Part shown: in pieces, positions 48,252 through 62,038 of the stretch
How positions within the stretch are numbered: the first letter of the stretch is position 1
Layout: each line of letters begins with the position of its first letter
Assembly (NCBI RefSeq): GCF_000004075.3
Contig: NC_026658.2
Span: 4,030,001-4,094,000 of the forward strand
DNA from: Cucumis sativus
Lineage: Eukaryota; Streptophyta; Magnoliopsida; Cucurbitales; Cucurbitaceae
DNA: 64,000 bases
Direction: 5' to 3'
The notes under the pieces: model-generated
What the model was told of the DNA's origin: nothing
Seen by the model: the letters and a program-made list of their open reading frames with translations, nothing else
Database searches by the model: none
Translations under genes and position numbers: made by a program

Positions 48252-48471
48252 GGTACAAATACTTTTTGGTTGCATCAAATCTTTGTCTTCTCCGTTCACA
48301 TTTCGGAAGCGCCAAATTTCTCTCCAACTCCACCCACAAAGCTTCACCACGACGCCAACCGGAGCCTTAGCTAGCTTCTTCAGCTGTTGATGATTAATTA
48401 GTTTCGTGTGATCACCAACGCGGCCTGCAGACACACTGTCGTACATTTTCGGTCTGCTTGATAATTAATCA

Positions 48472-51400
48472 ATGACCACGACTCCAGAGCAGGAGTGCCG
48501 ATGGGGATCGGACGATATTACACAGCTTGACACGATGATTTTCGGATCACAGTTCAGCAACCTGACGGAGGAGTTTGTGGAGGTGACGCTTGATGTACAA
48601 GAAAACAACACGGTTGTGCTTCGAAGTGTTGAACCAGCCACTATAATCAATATCGACGATGGCGTCTCCGGTGGTTCTGCAACGCCGGCCTTAACTTCCC
48701 CTTCGACTTCTAGATCTACCTCGGTTAAGCGGAGTTCTTCGCATCGGTTTCGGCAGTTCTCTCATGAACTCAAGGTGGAAGCCAGAGCTAAGGCGAAGCA
48801 TTTCTCTCACGAATTGAAGACCGAATTGAGGAAATTCTCATGGAGCCGGAGCCATGTGTCGAAAGCATTCCCCGCGTCATCTTCAACCGTGAACTCGAAC
48901 GGTGGTGTTGGAGCAGAGCAAAACGGAATGGATTCGGCATTAGCTGCTAGAGATTTGAGAAGGCAACGAGCAAAGCTTGATCGAACTCGTTCCGGGGCCG
49001 AGAAGGCTTTATATGGATTAAGATTCATAAGCAAAAAAAACAAAACGACTGGCGTCGATTCGTATAGTGAACTTGAGAGCAATTTCAATAAGCTTGCCAA
49101 GGACGGATTTCTCAGCCGCGCCGATTTCGCGCAATGCATAGGTATAAACTTTAAACTTGGCCGTCAACACAGCTACTAATAATTTCAGTATATATTTTGG
49201 AGAAAATTTCAATTGATTTCGTTTTTTTTTTTTTTTTTGGTTTTGATTTGAATTAAAGGAATGAAGGATTCAAAAGAGTTTGCTCTGGAGTTGTTCGATG
49301 CTCTAAGTCGGAGACGAAGACTCAATAACTCGGATCAAATTAGTAGAGACGATTTGTTTGAGTTCTGGTTGCAAATTACAGATCAAAGTTTTGATTCCAG
49401 GCTTCAGATCTTCTTCGACATGTAAGTAATACTCATATATAGAATCATAGCATACTAATTATGATCGCCATTTCCTTTTTTCGAAGAATGATCGGAATAT
49501 TTTATTCTCCCCTTAATTAGAATGATCTGTAGAAAAAAGTATATTAGCTTCGTAGCAGTCTGGCAGTTAGCACATCGATTTGTTTACTAATTTCTAACGA
49601 ATCATTTTTCAACAATTTCTATTTTTTCGTAATATAAAAACAAAAGTTACATCACTATAATACCATTTCTCTTTTAACTACTATGCTTATAAAACTAACA
49701 ACAATAGTACATACACTAAAACAAACACAAAAATATATTTATATTTACAAATTATACCAAAATATCACAAAATAAATAGTAATATTTTATTACATTCAAA
49801 TTTTATCATTTAAAATAATTTTTCTAAAATTTATATGATTGGTAGACTTTCGTTAGTAATATAGATGGTGATAGTCTAAATTTTACTATGTTTGAAAAAA
49901 AATTATATTAATGTTGTATAAGTTAATATTTTAGTATATTTGAACCGTTTATTAAAGAACTATTATTCATCTACCATTTAACTTTTGAAAACTGAAATTA
50001 TTTCAAAAACATCGTTGGTGTGTTTTTAATTAAATTAAAGGGCATAAATAATATTAGCATGCCGGCTGTGCTAATGAAAATAAAATTTGAAAAACAGACG
50101 GTATAAGTTTTATACAACTCAGTTTTAGTTGTATAAAAATGAAGGTCATTGTTACCTTTGTCTATATCAACTCTTACAGATTTCAGATTTCATTTATCAC
50201 ATCTTTTTCAGAAAATCAAGTTTTACACAGTTTGCCAAATTGATTTACATGTTGTAAATTATATCTATTTATAGTATCTATTTTTATTCATCAATTCAAA
50301 AAAAAAAAAAAAAAAAAAGAACATATCTCAAAATTCAAAATTAATGAGTATTTTTTATAATTTGACTATATTCATCAAAGAAATATATTCATGATTACTG
50401 TTTTTAGTATTTTTTTAGTAGGTTACTTTTTTAGTTAAACACCTTGAATTAGTCATCTTAAATATTTATACATTTCAGGGTCGATAAGAACGAAGATGGC
50501 CATGTCACGGAAGAAGAAGTAAAAGAGGTAAAAAAAATTCTATTGCTTAACTACTTCTCCAAGCACTCTAATGGATTATGATGCTGATATAGAATTTTAG
50601 GCAATTAAAAAGTGACTTATAAACCAAAGCCCTGTTTTTCTTCTTTTTTTTTTTCTGTATATATTAATAAAACTATACATGCATATGCATATGATTAGAT
50701 TAGGAAGAAAAATTCAAATATTTCATTTACTTTTAACCTACACAAAAGGGGAAAATGATATCATTTTTAATAGAGCAGCTTGTATATTATTTATGAAATG
50801 GCCAGCTCTCATTGGTCGAAATTTCAACGATATTATTAACATTTTGGATACCAACTTCAACTAAAAGATAAACCAAAAGTGACTCCTTGGTTGGTGGGAT
50901 TCGGTATAGCTATTATTAAAGTCCCTAATATTATAAAGTAAATTTCCATTGACATTCGTCTAAAATAATAGAATTAAATCAATTAAACAAGAGTTAGTAC
51001 TCTACTGTTATGACTTTTATTTTTTCTTGGAATTCTGTCGCCACGGTTTCTCGAAGAATTGTGAAGTAGGAGAAATGGGCATCTTCAACTCTGAGAGATA
51101 TAATTTTCTAACACTTATAATAATTTGTCAGACGTGACATTTGTATTGACCCTAATATTCTATTATTCTCTGTGTTTATAATTATAATGGTTTCATAATT
51201 ATGATGATTTAATTAGGAGTTGAATATACATATGTTTAATTATCTTACCGATAACAATAATTTGTTTTTAATTTAATTTGTCTAACTTTGTATTTCCTGG
51301 GATATTGGTAGATTATCATGCTAAGTGCGTCAGCCAACAAGCTGTCAAGACTTAAGGAACAAGCAGAGGAATATGCAGCCTTAATCATGGAAGAATTAGA

Positions 51401-54400
51401 CCCAGAAAGACTAGGTTATATTGAGGTCTGTTCTCTCATTTTATCTACCGCACAGTAAAAACAAAATTATATCATTAACCCCCAATTGATAGCATGTGAA
51501 TTTTTATTATATCTTCCATATTTTTTTCATAGCAGATTTGAAAACATAAATAGATTTTTGAGAAAGTAGGTAACATTTAGGTTGATTATAACCATTTTAT
51601 TTCTTAGTTTATTTTCTTTCGAGTTCTAACCTTCAGTTTAAAGAAAATTGGGTTTTTATATAAATTTCAAAATAAAATAAAAAGTTTCTTCCCTTGTTTT
51701 TCTTTAAAATGTTTGGAGAATTTAAAATATACATATTCTATTAATAACTTTTAAAAACAAAAAAATTTTAAAAATCAAATAGTTACCAAAATAAACCTAA
51801 TTTTTTAGTTTTTAAAATTTTACTTGTTTTCAACACATGTAATTTCAACCGATTAACCCTTGATGTTAAACTTTTCTAAATTAATATATCGATACAATTA
51901 TAATTAATACTAAGTCTTAAGTGTCAAGAAAATAATCTTTTTTAGTTCAACCAGATTATCGTATGTAATGGATGAAAGTTAAAATTTTGAATTTTTAGAT
52001 GATATGTTTGAACAAGTTGCTTGACAATTTATTTCTTAAAAGTATAGTATTTAGTTAGTCTATTTTTTTAAAATCCATACTTAATTTGTCTTTTATATAT
52101 ATATATATATTATATATATATATATAACTTAATTAGTCTTTAAGTTGAAAGTTTCTTAAAAGAAAAACAATAACAAATAGAGAAACTTGTGGATAACGAT
52201 CTTACTTCTAATGTAATTATTAACCTAATCATGTTTTTAATTGCATTTTTAATCGTGCAAAAAGAAAAGGGTTTTCCATTTTCATTTGGTAAGGTTGCTT
52301 GGAATTAGATTGGACACCTTCAAATAAAAATAACTGAAATATTAATATCTATCAGCATGTTTGTGGTGGTTGAACTATTCATTTTTTTGGGTTTTGGGGT
52401 TTGATGGCCAAATGGGTTGATATTTAGATTTTATAAACGGATTGTTGTAACAAATTGACTAAGGGACATATGATTTGATAAAATATCATAATAGTATGAT
52501 ACATATCTCCATTATTGTGGGTTGTGTGTGGCTAGTGGGTAGACGTTAGAGGTTAGTACCGTGCTTCCACTACACCACGTCTAATACATTCAGTTTCTGG
52601 GGATTAGAGAATCATATGACAAATACCGACTAAATCTAGTTTAATTATTTCATACTCATATACCCTATCTTATTTATTTTTGTCTTATTCGTTTTTCTAG
52701 ACTATTTAACATTTTTTTTTTATAAAAGAAAAATAGTTTAAAAAGAGTATACCTAGGTAAGATTGAGTTTGAGAAAGTTTTGAGAAATTTGGATGGTTAA
52801 ATTCGGATTGGTTATTGGTTTATTGTTTTTTTTTTATTAATCTAAAGTATTTATATTTATGTGTATCACTCCAAGAATAACTTAAATGTTATTAAATTCG
52901 AATGGTAAATACCAAATATTTATTATAAGTTTTAACACAAACAAAATTAAAAAAGAAAATAAATTGAACAAAACAAAATTGTTATAAATATTTTAATAAG
53001 TATGTAGTTGGAGTTAGTTGGGTCAATTAAAAAAAAATATTAATTCAATCTAAGACTTGGTCTAATTCAATGTTCAACTTAATCTAACTCAAGAACAAAA
53101 TCAACCCAACTCCTAATGGAGTTAGATTGAAATTTCAATTGACATACTATACACCCTTTGCCACGAGTTCGCCACGAGGTGAAATAGTTGGAATAGTTTT
53201 TCACTGCAAATTGTTGCACTGCGAAAACAAGTGGAAATGCAAGCTCAAACATACCCTTCTAAAAGTTATATACATCGACCAATTACCTAGAAAATATAGT
53301 GGACAAGTCTATATTTATAGAACATGGTTCCTTTCAATTTTTAGAAGCTGCTACATAACGATACGATATAATAAAATATGAACAAACTGATAACTGTTTT
53401 TTTATAAAAAGTGGGAAGAAAATCCGTAGTTATGATATTGTCAATTTTAAATAAAAGCGCTCATGCAACGTTTTACTCCAAAATATTTTTTTTACTTATG
53501 TTCCACTTATTCTTTTTTTTTTGATAAGGATACTTATGTTCCACTTATTCATATTCCTTTTTTCTCTTTTTAGTAAAACATATAGGGATGAAAATCAAAT
53601 CTCCCACTGATTTTTGGTAAAATAGAGCTCATCTTTGGGGGAAATTGTGAAAATTTGCTCATGTAGTAGCTAGTAGCCTAACAAGAACATTGGACATGGT
53701 TTTAACTACTGATTTGTTACTTCTGTTGAACAATGTTTCAGCTATGGCAATTGGAGACACTTCTGCTGCAAAAGGACACATACATGAACTACAGTCGTGC
53801 CTTAAGCTTTACCAGCCAAGCCTTGAGCCAGAACCTACAGGGCATTAGACAAAGAAGCTCAATTAAAAGACTTGGCACCAAAGTACTTTATTTTCTGCGA
53901 GAGAATTGGAAGCGAATTTGGGTTTTGACACTTTGGATTATGGTCATGGTTGGGCTTTTCATATGGAAGTTTTTTCAGTACAGAAATAAAAACGCCTTCA
54001 AAATTATGGGATACTGTCTCACCACGGCAAAGGGTGCGGCTGAGACCTTGAAGTTCAACATGGCACTCATTCTTTTGCCAGTTTGTAGAAATACTATTAC
54101 TTGGCTAAGGAAAACCAAAATAGGTTACTACGTACCTTTTGATGACAACATCAATTTTCACAAGGTACACGCTGACCCAAGGCGTTCTCATCATTGCTTG
54201 ATTTTAGTCCACTCATCTTAGTTTCAAAAGCATCAATATCAACTATAGTATTTGATGAGAATTATTTAATGATTAGTATGTTTTAGTTAATATCTAGTTT
54301 AATTGTTAGTTTAAGATTAATTAGTGTTTTGTGATTATTTGGATTGATTTTTCTTATTTGGCCTAAATATCTAAACTCTTCGAATAATGTTCATAAAGTC

Positions 54401-57248
54401 CTCACAGGTTCCCCTAGAAATTTGATTTTCTTTTTAAGAAAATAATAGTAACACTTCATTCATCATTTGGTTGACTTATATGTAGATAATTGCGGTGGCT
54501 ATTATAGTTGGTATCATTCTCCATGCTGGAAACCATCTTGCATGTGATTTTCCAAGGCTGCTAAAATCATCCGATGCTGACTATGCGTATGTAATGGATG
54601 ACTTTGGTAAGAATAAGCCCAGCTATATGGACCTTGTTAAAGGGTGTGAAGGTGTTACGGGAATCTTAATGGTGATCTTCATGGCAATAGCTTTCATACT
54701 TGCAACACGATGGTTTCGGAGAAACCTCATTAAGCTACCCCACCCCTTTGATAGGCTCACTGGATACAATGCCTTCTGGTATTCACACCACTTATTCATT
54801 CTTGTTTACATATTGCTCATCATTCATGGCCTGTTCCTGTATCTCGTGCACAGATGGTATCTTATGACGGTAATCAGTTATGGTTTTCTATAGCTTTTGC
54901 TAATGTCTCTAAACTAAGTCCTCTATCACGTTATTTTAGATTAAAGGGCTTCTTAACACAAACTAATTTCATGATTTCAGACATGGATGTATATTGCTGT
55001 TCCAGTTTTGCTGTATGCTGGAGAGAGGATCCTGAGATTCTTCCGCTCTGGATCATATAGTGTTCAAATCCAAAAGGTTAATTTGAATTAAGAAATAAAA
55101 TTCAACAATAAGAACTATTGGTTTTATATTTAGTCCATATCTCTACTAATGTATTTCTGGTTTATCAATTATCACTGAGATGCTTGGCTTTCCCATCGAT
55201 TATCGTTCCTTTGTGATACATTTAGGTTGCCATTTATCCTGGAAATGTTCTCAAGTTGCAAATGTTCAAGCCGCCCCAATTTCATTACAAAAGTGGACAG
55301 TACATGTTTGTTCAGTGTCCTGCAGTTTCTCCCTTTGAATGGTAATGAAAGATTAAATTTGCTATCACTTGCTTTTGAGTAAGCTTCCAATGTATGCTTT
55401 AGTATGCTAAATACAAAATAAGTACCTCAAAAGAATTTTGTTTCACAGGAATAGATAAACTGACACATATCCTCCATATTGACTTCACTTCTCATTCTCA
55501 ATTTCTTCTAGATTGCATTTGTTTCTATCAATCTCTATATACCTCTGCAAAATGTCTGTTTCAGGAAGAAACAAATCAGATGTTTAAAACGATAAAGTAA
55601 ATCTTAGTTTTGACGATGAGCCCAAAGAATATGTTACTACCACAGTTTAACTAATGGATCCTAGATCATTTATGGGTCAATGCCCTATTATTAATTCTTA
55701 AGAAAAAGAACAACCCCTTTCTAAGTTCAATGAGTTATAATAATTTGTTAAATTCAAATAAGGTGCCTTTTTTCACTTTAAGTCACCATCAAATGCTAAA
55801 CTTTGCATGCAGGCATCCATTTTCAATTACCTCGGCTCCTGGAGATGACTACCTTAGCATCCATGTACGGCAGCTTGGTGATTGGACCCAAGAGCTTAAA
55901 AGGGTTTTCTCCGAGGTTTGTGAGCCTTCCGTCCCCGGCAAGAGTGGCCTTCTAAGAGCGGATGAAACTACAACTAAAAGGTTTAATGTTTTTCCTTATG
56001 TTATACCTTTCTTAAACCTCATTTTAGCATACTGCGTTTCCTTCATGTTAATGGTGGAAATTTGCTCTGCCCATCTCAGTTTGCCAAAGCTTTCAATAGA
56101 TGGACCATACGGTGCCCCAGCACAGGACTACCATAAATATGATGTGCTACTACTTGTTGGCTTAGGCATTGGGGCTACACCTTTCATCAGCATTTTGAAG
56201 GATTTGTTGAATAACATCGTGAAAGTGGAGGAGCAGGTGGTGACTTGTGCTGCTGTATTTTGAACTCGAGAGACATTTTCTTGTCTTTCTGGTTCTTTTG
56301 GATGATTGATGAATTACTTTGTCAAAATCTCAGTAATTTGAAAAGAACAATACAAATACGCTTATACACTTTAATTTTCTCAGCTGGATTCACCTACTGA
56401 TATCAGTAGCTCTGGAGACATCAATTATCTGGACAAAGATTGTCACGCTCCTAAAAGAAAGACTAATCTGAAGACCACAAATGCCTACTTTTATTGGGTA
56501 ACTAGAGAGCAGGGCTCCTTTGACTGGTTCAAAGGCGTTATGAATGAAATCTCCGAGCTGGATCAAAGGGTATTTCATGTCTTTATTTCCTTAGGTGTAA
56601 TATACTCTTGCAATTGGATTGCATCCCATGACTATTAATTAGGAATTTCAATTGTTTTGAGTTTTAGGGGTTAATTGAGATGCATAACTATCTGACTAGT
56701 GTGTATGAGGAAGGAGACGCTCGTTCAACTCTCATTACCATGGTTCAAGCCCTCAATCATGCTAAGAATGGAGTAGATATTGTATCTGGCACCAGGGTAA
56801 AATTATTGTTATAAAACTACATGTCAGATTTGAAAATTATGCCAAATATGCAACCAACAAACCTTGGAAAAAATAGCGAGGAATCTTAAGTACTATATTG
56901 GCTTACAAATTTTGTAGCCATATTGGTCTTTGACTCACATCCCCATATTAAAGCTTTTATTGGCTCCAATGCAGGTGCGAACCCACTTTGCGAGGCCCAA
57001 CTGGAAGAAAGTTCTCAGCAAAATCACTTCCAAGCACTGTGGTGCCAGGATAGGTTGGTTGATTTAAACTATATAACAGTACAAACTTATTAATGAAATC
57101 TTACCCTCTTTTATTGTGGTTTTGACATTTTCTACTAGGTGTCTTCTATTGCGGAGCTCCAGTTTTGGCCAAAGAACTTGGTGAGCTCTGCCATGAGATT
57201 AACCAAAAGGGTTCAGCAAAGTTAGATTTTCATAAGGAGCATTTTTAA
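48472..57248 (+). CDS. RBOHE: respiratory burst oxidase homologue (NADPH oxidase), RbohE-like
   Basis: Plasma-membrane enzyme that passes electrons from NADPH through FAD and two haems to extracellular oxygen, making superoxide. Exons: 48472-49141, 49259-49421, 50479-50527, 51312-51425, 53742-54164, 54486-54869, 54981-55076, 55226-55341, 55813-55980, 56080-56236, 56384-56569, 56668-56796, 56975-57053, 57139-57248; 947 residues, usual length. N-terminal cytosolic part has a Ca-binding EF-hand loop at 280-291 ([12 protein letters not shown]) and a weaker one at 324-335. First membrane helix is near 391-409. Haem ligands by spacing are H472/H486 and H574/H587. FAD motif [10 protein letters not shown] is at 673-682; NADPH motifs [10 protein letters not shown] (736-745) and GLGIGATPF (755-763); the end is HKEHF. 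The segment [20 protein letters not shown] is shared with Arabidopsis RbohE and not with D or F. Paralogue call is moderately sure; family is certain. Confidence 0.95.
52096..52128. repeat. TA microsatellite in Rboh intron 4
   Basis: Alternating TA run with one break, able to form a perfect hairpin. Confidence 0.85.
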
Positions 57249-60200
57249 GATAAGTTTGGTTTTGATGCATCCTTTCCTTCCTTTCAACCTCGTTCATAGT
57301 CCTCCATTCTTATCTCAAAAATATCTCCAGATTAAAATTTTCTTCATTAACATCGTAGAAGTCCTCAAGATGGAAAAAAAAACATAAATAAAATAAATAG
57401 CATCGATAACTTGTAGAGACTAGATAGGAAAGCAGAGAGGGAAAAAAAAAAGAAAACAGAAGGAGTTGAGTTATATCAAGTGACTTTGAAGATTTAGCCA
57501 TATTTGCCCACTCACAATCACAAATAAACATTATGGTTTAATAGATTAGGAAATTTAAACAGGCCGAGGTTCTGCATTGTATATATGATTAACCTAGTGC
57601 TGAACCGATGATACAATACAATTACATAGGAGAAAGAAGATCACCAAATTGTGGTAAATATTTTGAGCATTTGGAATTTTATAAAAGAGGTTACAAAAGG
57701 GAACCATTCTGACTTGTGGATGGGGGATTAAATGGATTTCTGAAAGTGGGAGTAAGAAGGTAGCTTATAGTCTTCTCTTCTAATGGGTAAAAGAAGTTCT
57801 TATATACTTTGATGGAGAAGTTCACAACACCAGCAACTTCGGTTTCCTGCCTACCAATATATCTGTGAATAATAGCTATACTTCAATGTTTTTATAATTA
57901 TTTTTGGACCATTCTTTCTTGTATATTTAGAGGGGCAGATTTTGTTACTATAATTATTCCTTGAATGCCATGTGAGCATCCCATAAAAGTACAGTTTTCC
58001 TTTTAAATTATTGTATACTTCTAATCTTATAGTCATTGAACCTATGGTTATGCTTTTTGTGGTTCTCTGATTTAAGATCATGTTATACGTCTACTTTACT
58101 ACTTTGCTTGCTTAATACCCGTAGTCAAAATTTCCTGCCAAAGCCAACGGCCCAACGCTGATGCGCAAAAAATATTATGGAAAAAGGATCGTGGTGATAT
58201 GCATTCCTGTCAATGTCATATCTTATACTATATCTACTTTTTCTAGAAAATGTCAAAGTTGGGACTGGAGGACTAAAGCAGAAAGAATGAAGAGAAGTGT
58301 TAAGATCTTGAAGCATGGCAAGCGTTGTGGTATGTCACTGCAGAGCCACATTATCTTCTTTAGGTCTATTTTTCACACTACACTAAGATTTTGATAGAAA
58401 AACCTTGAGGGAAAACATTCATAAATTTAAGACTAATTATTAAGGGAAAACTACTTATGTTACAAAGAGAAAAAAAAAAAAAAAAAGGATTAGATGCATT
58501 ACTTGTCATATCATTAGTTGTGAAACTACAAGGGTAATATATTGAGTTAGTTGAGTAATTGTTGAAAATGATCTGAAAAGTTTTAGATTATACGTTTGGG
58601 CTTTGGGCCTTGCTTTGGGCAAGCAAATTTTCATACATTTTTGTGTTAATAATTCCAATTGGGAAGTAAGCAGTCTTCTTGTTTGAGATGGAACAACAGG
58701 AAGACAAATGGTTGGTCAAGAAGGATTGGATTCCTTCCCAGCCACCAGCAGTCTTCCTTCCCAGTCAGGAGGGTTCTCACTTCTAAGTATTCGTTTCCTT
58801 TTTTGTAATTTAGAATGAATAAATCGCAGTCTATGCTAGATTTTATATTCACTAGGAGAAGGAAAAACAAGATAAAGAATATAGGGGGATGAAGATGAAG
58901 AGTACAGATGACATCCGTGGGTTCAGAAGAAGCGGGAAAAGCATTTTAGAAAATTGGTCATTTATGTAGGCTTAAACTTAAAACTTTTCAGGGTCATTTT
59001 CACAGTTACTCAAGTTTGTTAGTCTTTTATTGGATGTTTGGGGTAAACTTTTTGGGTCATTTCCAAAATGACCCTAGTTTTGTTAGTCATTTAAGGGATG
59101 TTTAGGTAAGAAGTGTATTTGACTGTAGTTGAGTTATAACAGTTTGTATTTGAGTTATAACCGTTTGTATTTAAGGTATAAATTATTTTAGTTTAAGCTA
59201 TATTATAGTATGTGTTTATTTGTGTAGATTATTTTAGTTTGAATTATAATAGTATGTGTTTATGGTGCATATTTTAGTTTGAGAATAAAATAGTAAACAT
59301 TGTAGCAATGAATAAAAATAATAATAAATAGTAAAATTTGTAGCAAATAGTAAATACAGTAGCAAGTTGAGAGGTTAGAAATAGTATTTACTAAAGCTAA
59401 TAGAAGATTTTTAATTAATATCTACTTTAACCGGGGTAGTTGTCATAGTCTTGTATAATCATCGCTCTAAACGGCCACTTAAATAATAATTAAGTAATTT
59501 GTTAGACCATTTGTATCATTCCGGAAGTCACTGTAGTTAGTGGATAATTTCCGTGTGAATAGAACATTCAAACTTGTAATGAGGATGATTAGAAACAACT
59601 TTTGACTTTGAATAATGATTGCCATTTGGCAATGGAGAATGCATGAGTTGCATATTCCACTAAAAGCCTTTATACATTAATAAATACCAGCTGAAGAAGT
59701 CTGATGTGTTAATCAGTTTAAATCTGATTATCCTATTTAATCAACCAATTTTAGGTTCTTCATAATACTCCTGCCCTAGACTTTTTTTATCATCACGAAT
59801 GAAGTGGGTTCATTGAATTAATAAGTCTAAAGTCTTTGGAAAATATATCCACAGCCTATATGAACTCAATATAAAAATGTTCTAAATCTAAAGTAAAAAG
59901 ATCTCCATTAAAACAACTCAAATCAAAAGCTATTCAAGATCCTCCCAATAAATATACTAAAGTTGTTTCTCTCATCCTCATTTAAAATTCTAGGAGAATC
60001 ACAAGACAAAAAGGATAGAGACAAGAGGTTTCCTTTCCCCTAGATCTAGACACACACATGTAACAATAACCCAAATAAAATTATACAAATCTAAAACAAA
60101 AATAAAAGTTCCAAATTGTCACATGACTCAAAGAAATCCTAGTCGAAAGAAAGAAACCCGCAATTCCATTTCTAATATATGATGAATTAATTTATATGTA

Positions 60201-62038
60201 GAAGGGAAGAAGTGGTGGTCAACATCTGTAGCTGCACATGTAGGAGACATTACTATTACAATTAATCATCTGCCTAATCTCTTTGTCTCCCTCTCTGACG
60301 AAGCAAAACAAAACAAAAAAGGATAGTAATGGAAAATAGAAAACAGGCAAATTTAGATGTGAAAAATACCCTTGTCTATATACTACAAAGATGTCCAAAA
60401 ATAAATGTGTCACATGATGCCTATGCCCTCTACACCTCATCAAGTTGGGAATTATTTTTCACTGGAGTGGAAACACAGACAAGGAAAGAGAGGTAGAAAA
60501 GCCATATTCTGAGCCAACTGTTTGAAAAAGGAGACCATTACTACGATTAAAAGGAGTATCTGAATCATCTTTACTCATGATATTTTGGAAGTTTGTGCCT
60601 TCCTTCCTTCAGTCAACTGAAAAATACCCACTTGAACTCTTCTCCTTCTAATAAATGATGAAGATTTTAACTTTCCCATATAATTTAAAATCCAATTTTA
60701 TGAACATTTACTTTAGTTTATTTTGCATCTATATACTTTTAAACTAACAACGTTCATTTGGGTTCATACATGTTAAGTTTAGTTTCTGTACTTACAAAAT
60801 GTTTGTTTTGGTCTCTCCACTTTTAAAAAGTCATCCTTTTGCAAATAAATCTCTTTAAAATTGAGATCAAGATGGACAGTTTTTTGTAAGGTTTAGGACT
60901 AAAGTGAACAATTCAAGAGTAAAGTAATAAAAATGAACCAAAGCATGAATTTTTTTGGGACATAGAGCTTAGAGGGTGGGAAGATGGATAAATTAGTATT
61001 TTAAAAAATAGGAGAAAAAAAAACTAAGTCAGAAAGGTCCAAACCCTTTGTTGGAAAAATTCTCCACAATCCATTAAGACAATAATACGATTATATGTAC
61101 TTCAAAAGATGATGAATTAAAAAGAAAGAAAAAAAGGAACCATAATATGGACAACATGACAACAATTTGGTATGGAAGGAACGAGAGAGGCATCCCAAGA
61201 GGCAGCGATTTTCATGGGACCAAATCAAAACCTTGGGTCTTGAAAAGACAGAATTGAATCTATAAACACTCTAATATTTTTAAAAACTTTAGCTGAAGAT
61301 TTCGACTGATTCATGAATATGGAGACCCATCATCATTAACCTCCATAAAGGTATTCAATAAACCCCCACATGCTTCCCTTTGTTCTTACTTTTAGACCAT
61401 AACCCATTGAATAAAACAAGAGATGGAGAGAGGAAAAAGGATAACGCATCTCTCTTCTTTCTCTAGACCTTAAAAAAAATAAAGAAAAAAAAAAGAAACT
61501 CATTTTCACTGTTCAAGTAAAACTCACTTTTCCCCACTTCTCTGACCACTAAAGACACCATTTTTGCCTCAGAGAACAGCCTAGTTAAGAGTCCCACATC
61601 CTTTACCAATCTAAAAAGCCAAAAAAAGTAACATAATTTCGTAGCACCCACTTGAGTTCAGTGGTTTCTAAGTTTCATTTTGGGGTTAGGCAAAGGAAAA
61701 ATCACATACTTGGGGGCAACTGTTCTTGGTTTGTATGTATCAGTTCCTAAATACTTTTTACTGATTACAAAAAAAAACACATACAACCAATGTTTCTTCT
61801 TTTTCCCTTCATTGGAAAGATTGAACCTTTTTACTTAGAAGCCAAACCCACCCCAGAAATTCGATCCTCTAACCTAACACCTGCACATTTACATATACTA
61901 CACAAAGATCTATATATATATATATATATATGTAAAAACGAGAGAAATATTCAGGATATTGACCAAAAATTTTCCCGCCGTTTCTGTTTGGCTTGAAATT
62001 TTTCTCTTGGTTCGATCTGAACATTGTGTTCTTTACCT
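57249..62038. other. intergenic stretch between Rboh and MAKR2-like genes
   Basis: Convergent 3' flanks of both genes plus about 4 kb of non-coding DNA. It holds a poly-A run at 58471, a GC-richer patch at 58130-58340 with open frames on both strands but no recognised protein, a MITE-like repeat at about 58985-59400 and a TA run at 61910-61931. No gene is supported. Confidence 0.55.
58985..59400. mobile_element. MITE-like repeat, copy 2 (opposite orientation to copy 1)
   Basis: Bases 59150-59320 are the reverse complement of the core of 29808-30035 (shared words GTAGCAATGAATAAA, AGTAAACAT, ATTTTAGTTTGA). This copy is longer because a block of about 48 bases ending in ATTTTAGTTT is repeated about three times. 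A second small tandem, GAGTTATAACNGTTTGTATT, is at 59132-59175. Ends are uncertain. Confidence 0.5.

Noticed and set aside
53127..53170. LTYYTP word resembling the start of plastid rbcL
   Set aside because: The match stops after six residues; there is no further plastid sequence around it.
58125..58394. Overlapping open frames on both strands in a GC-richer patch
   Set aside because: No recognised protein, no splice context; likely a repeat fragment, mentioned only in the intergenic description.
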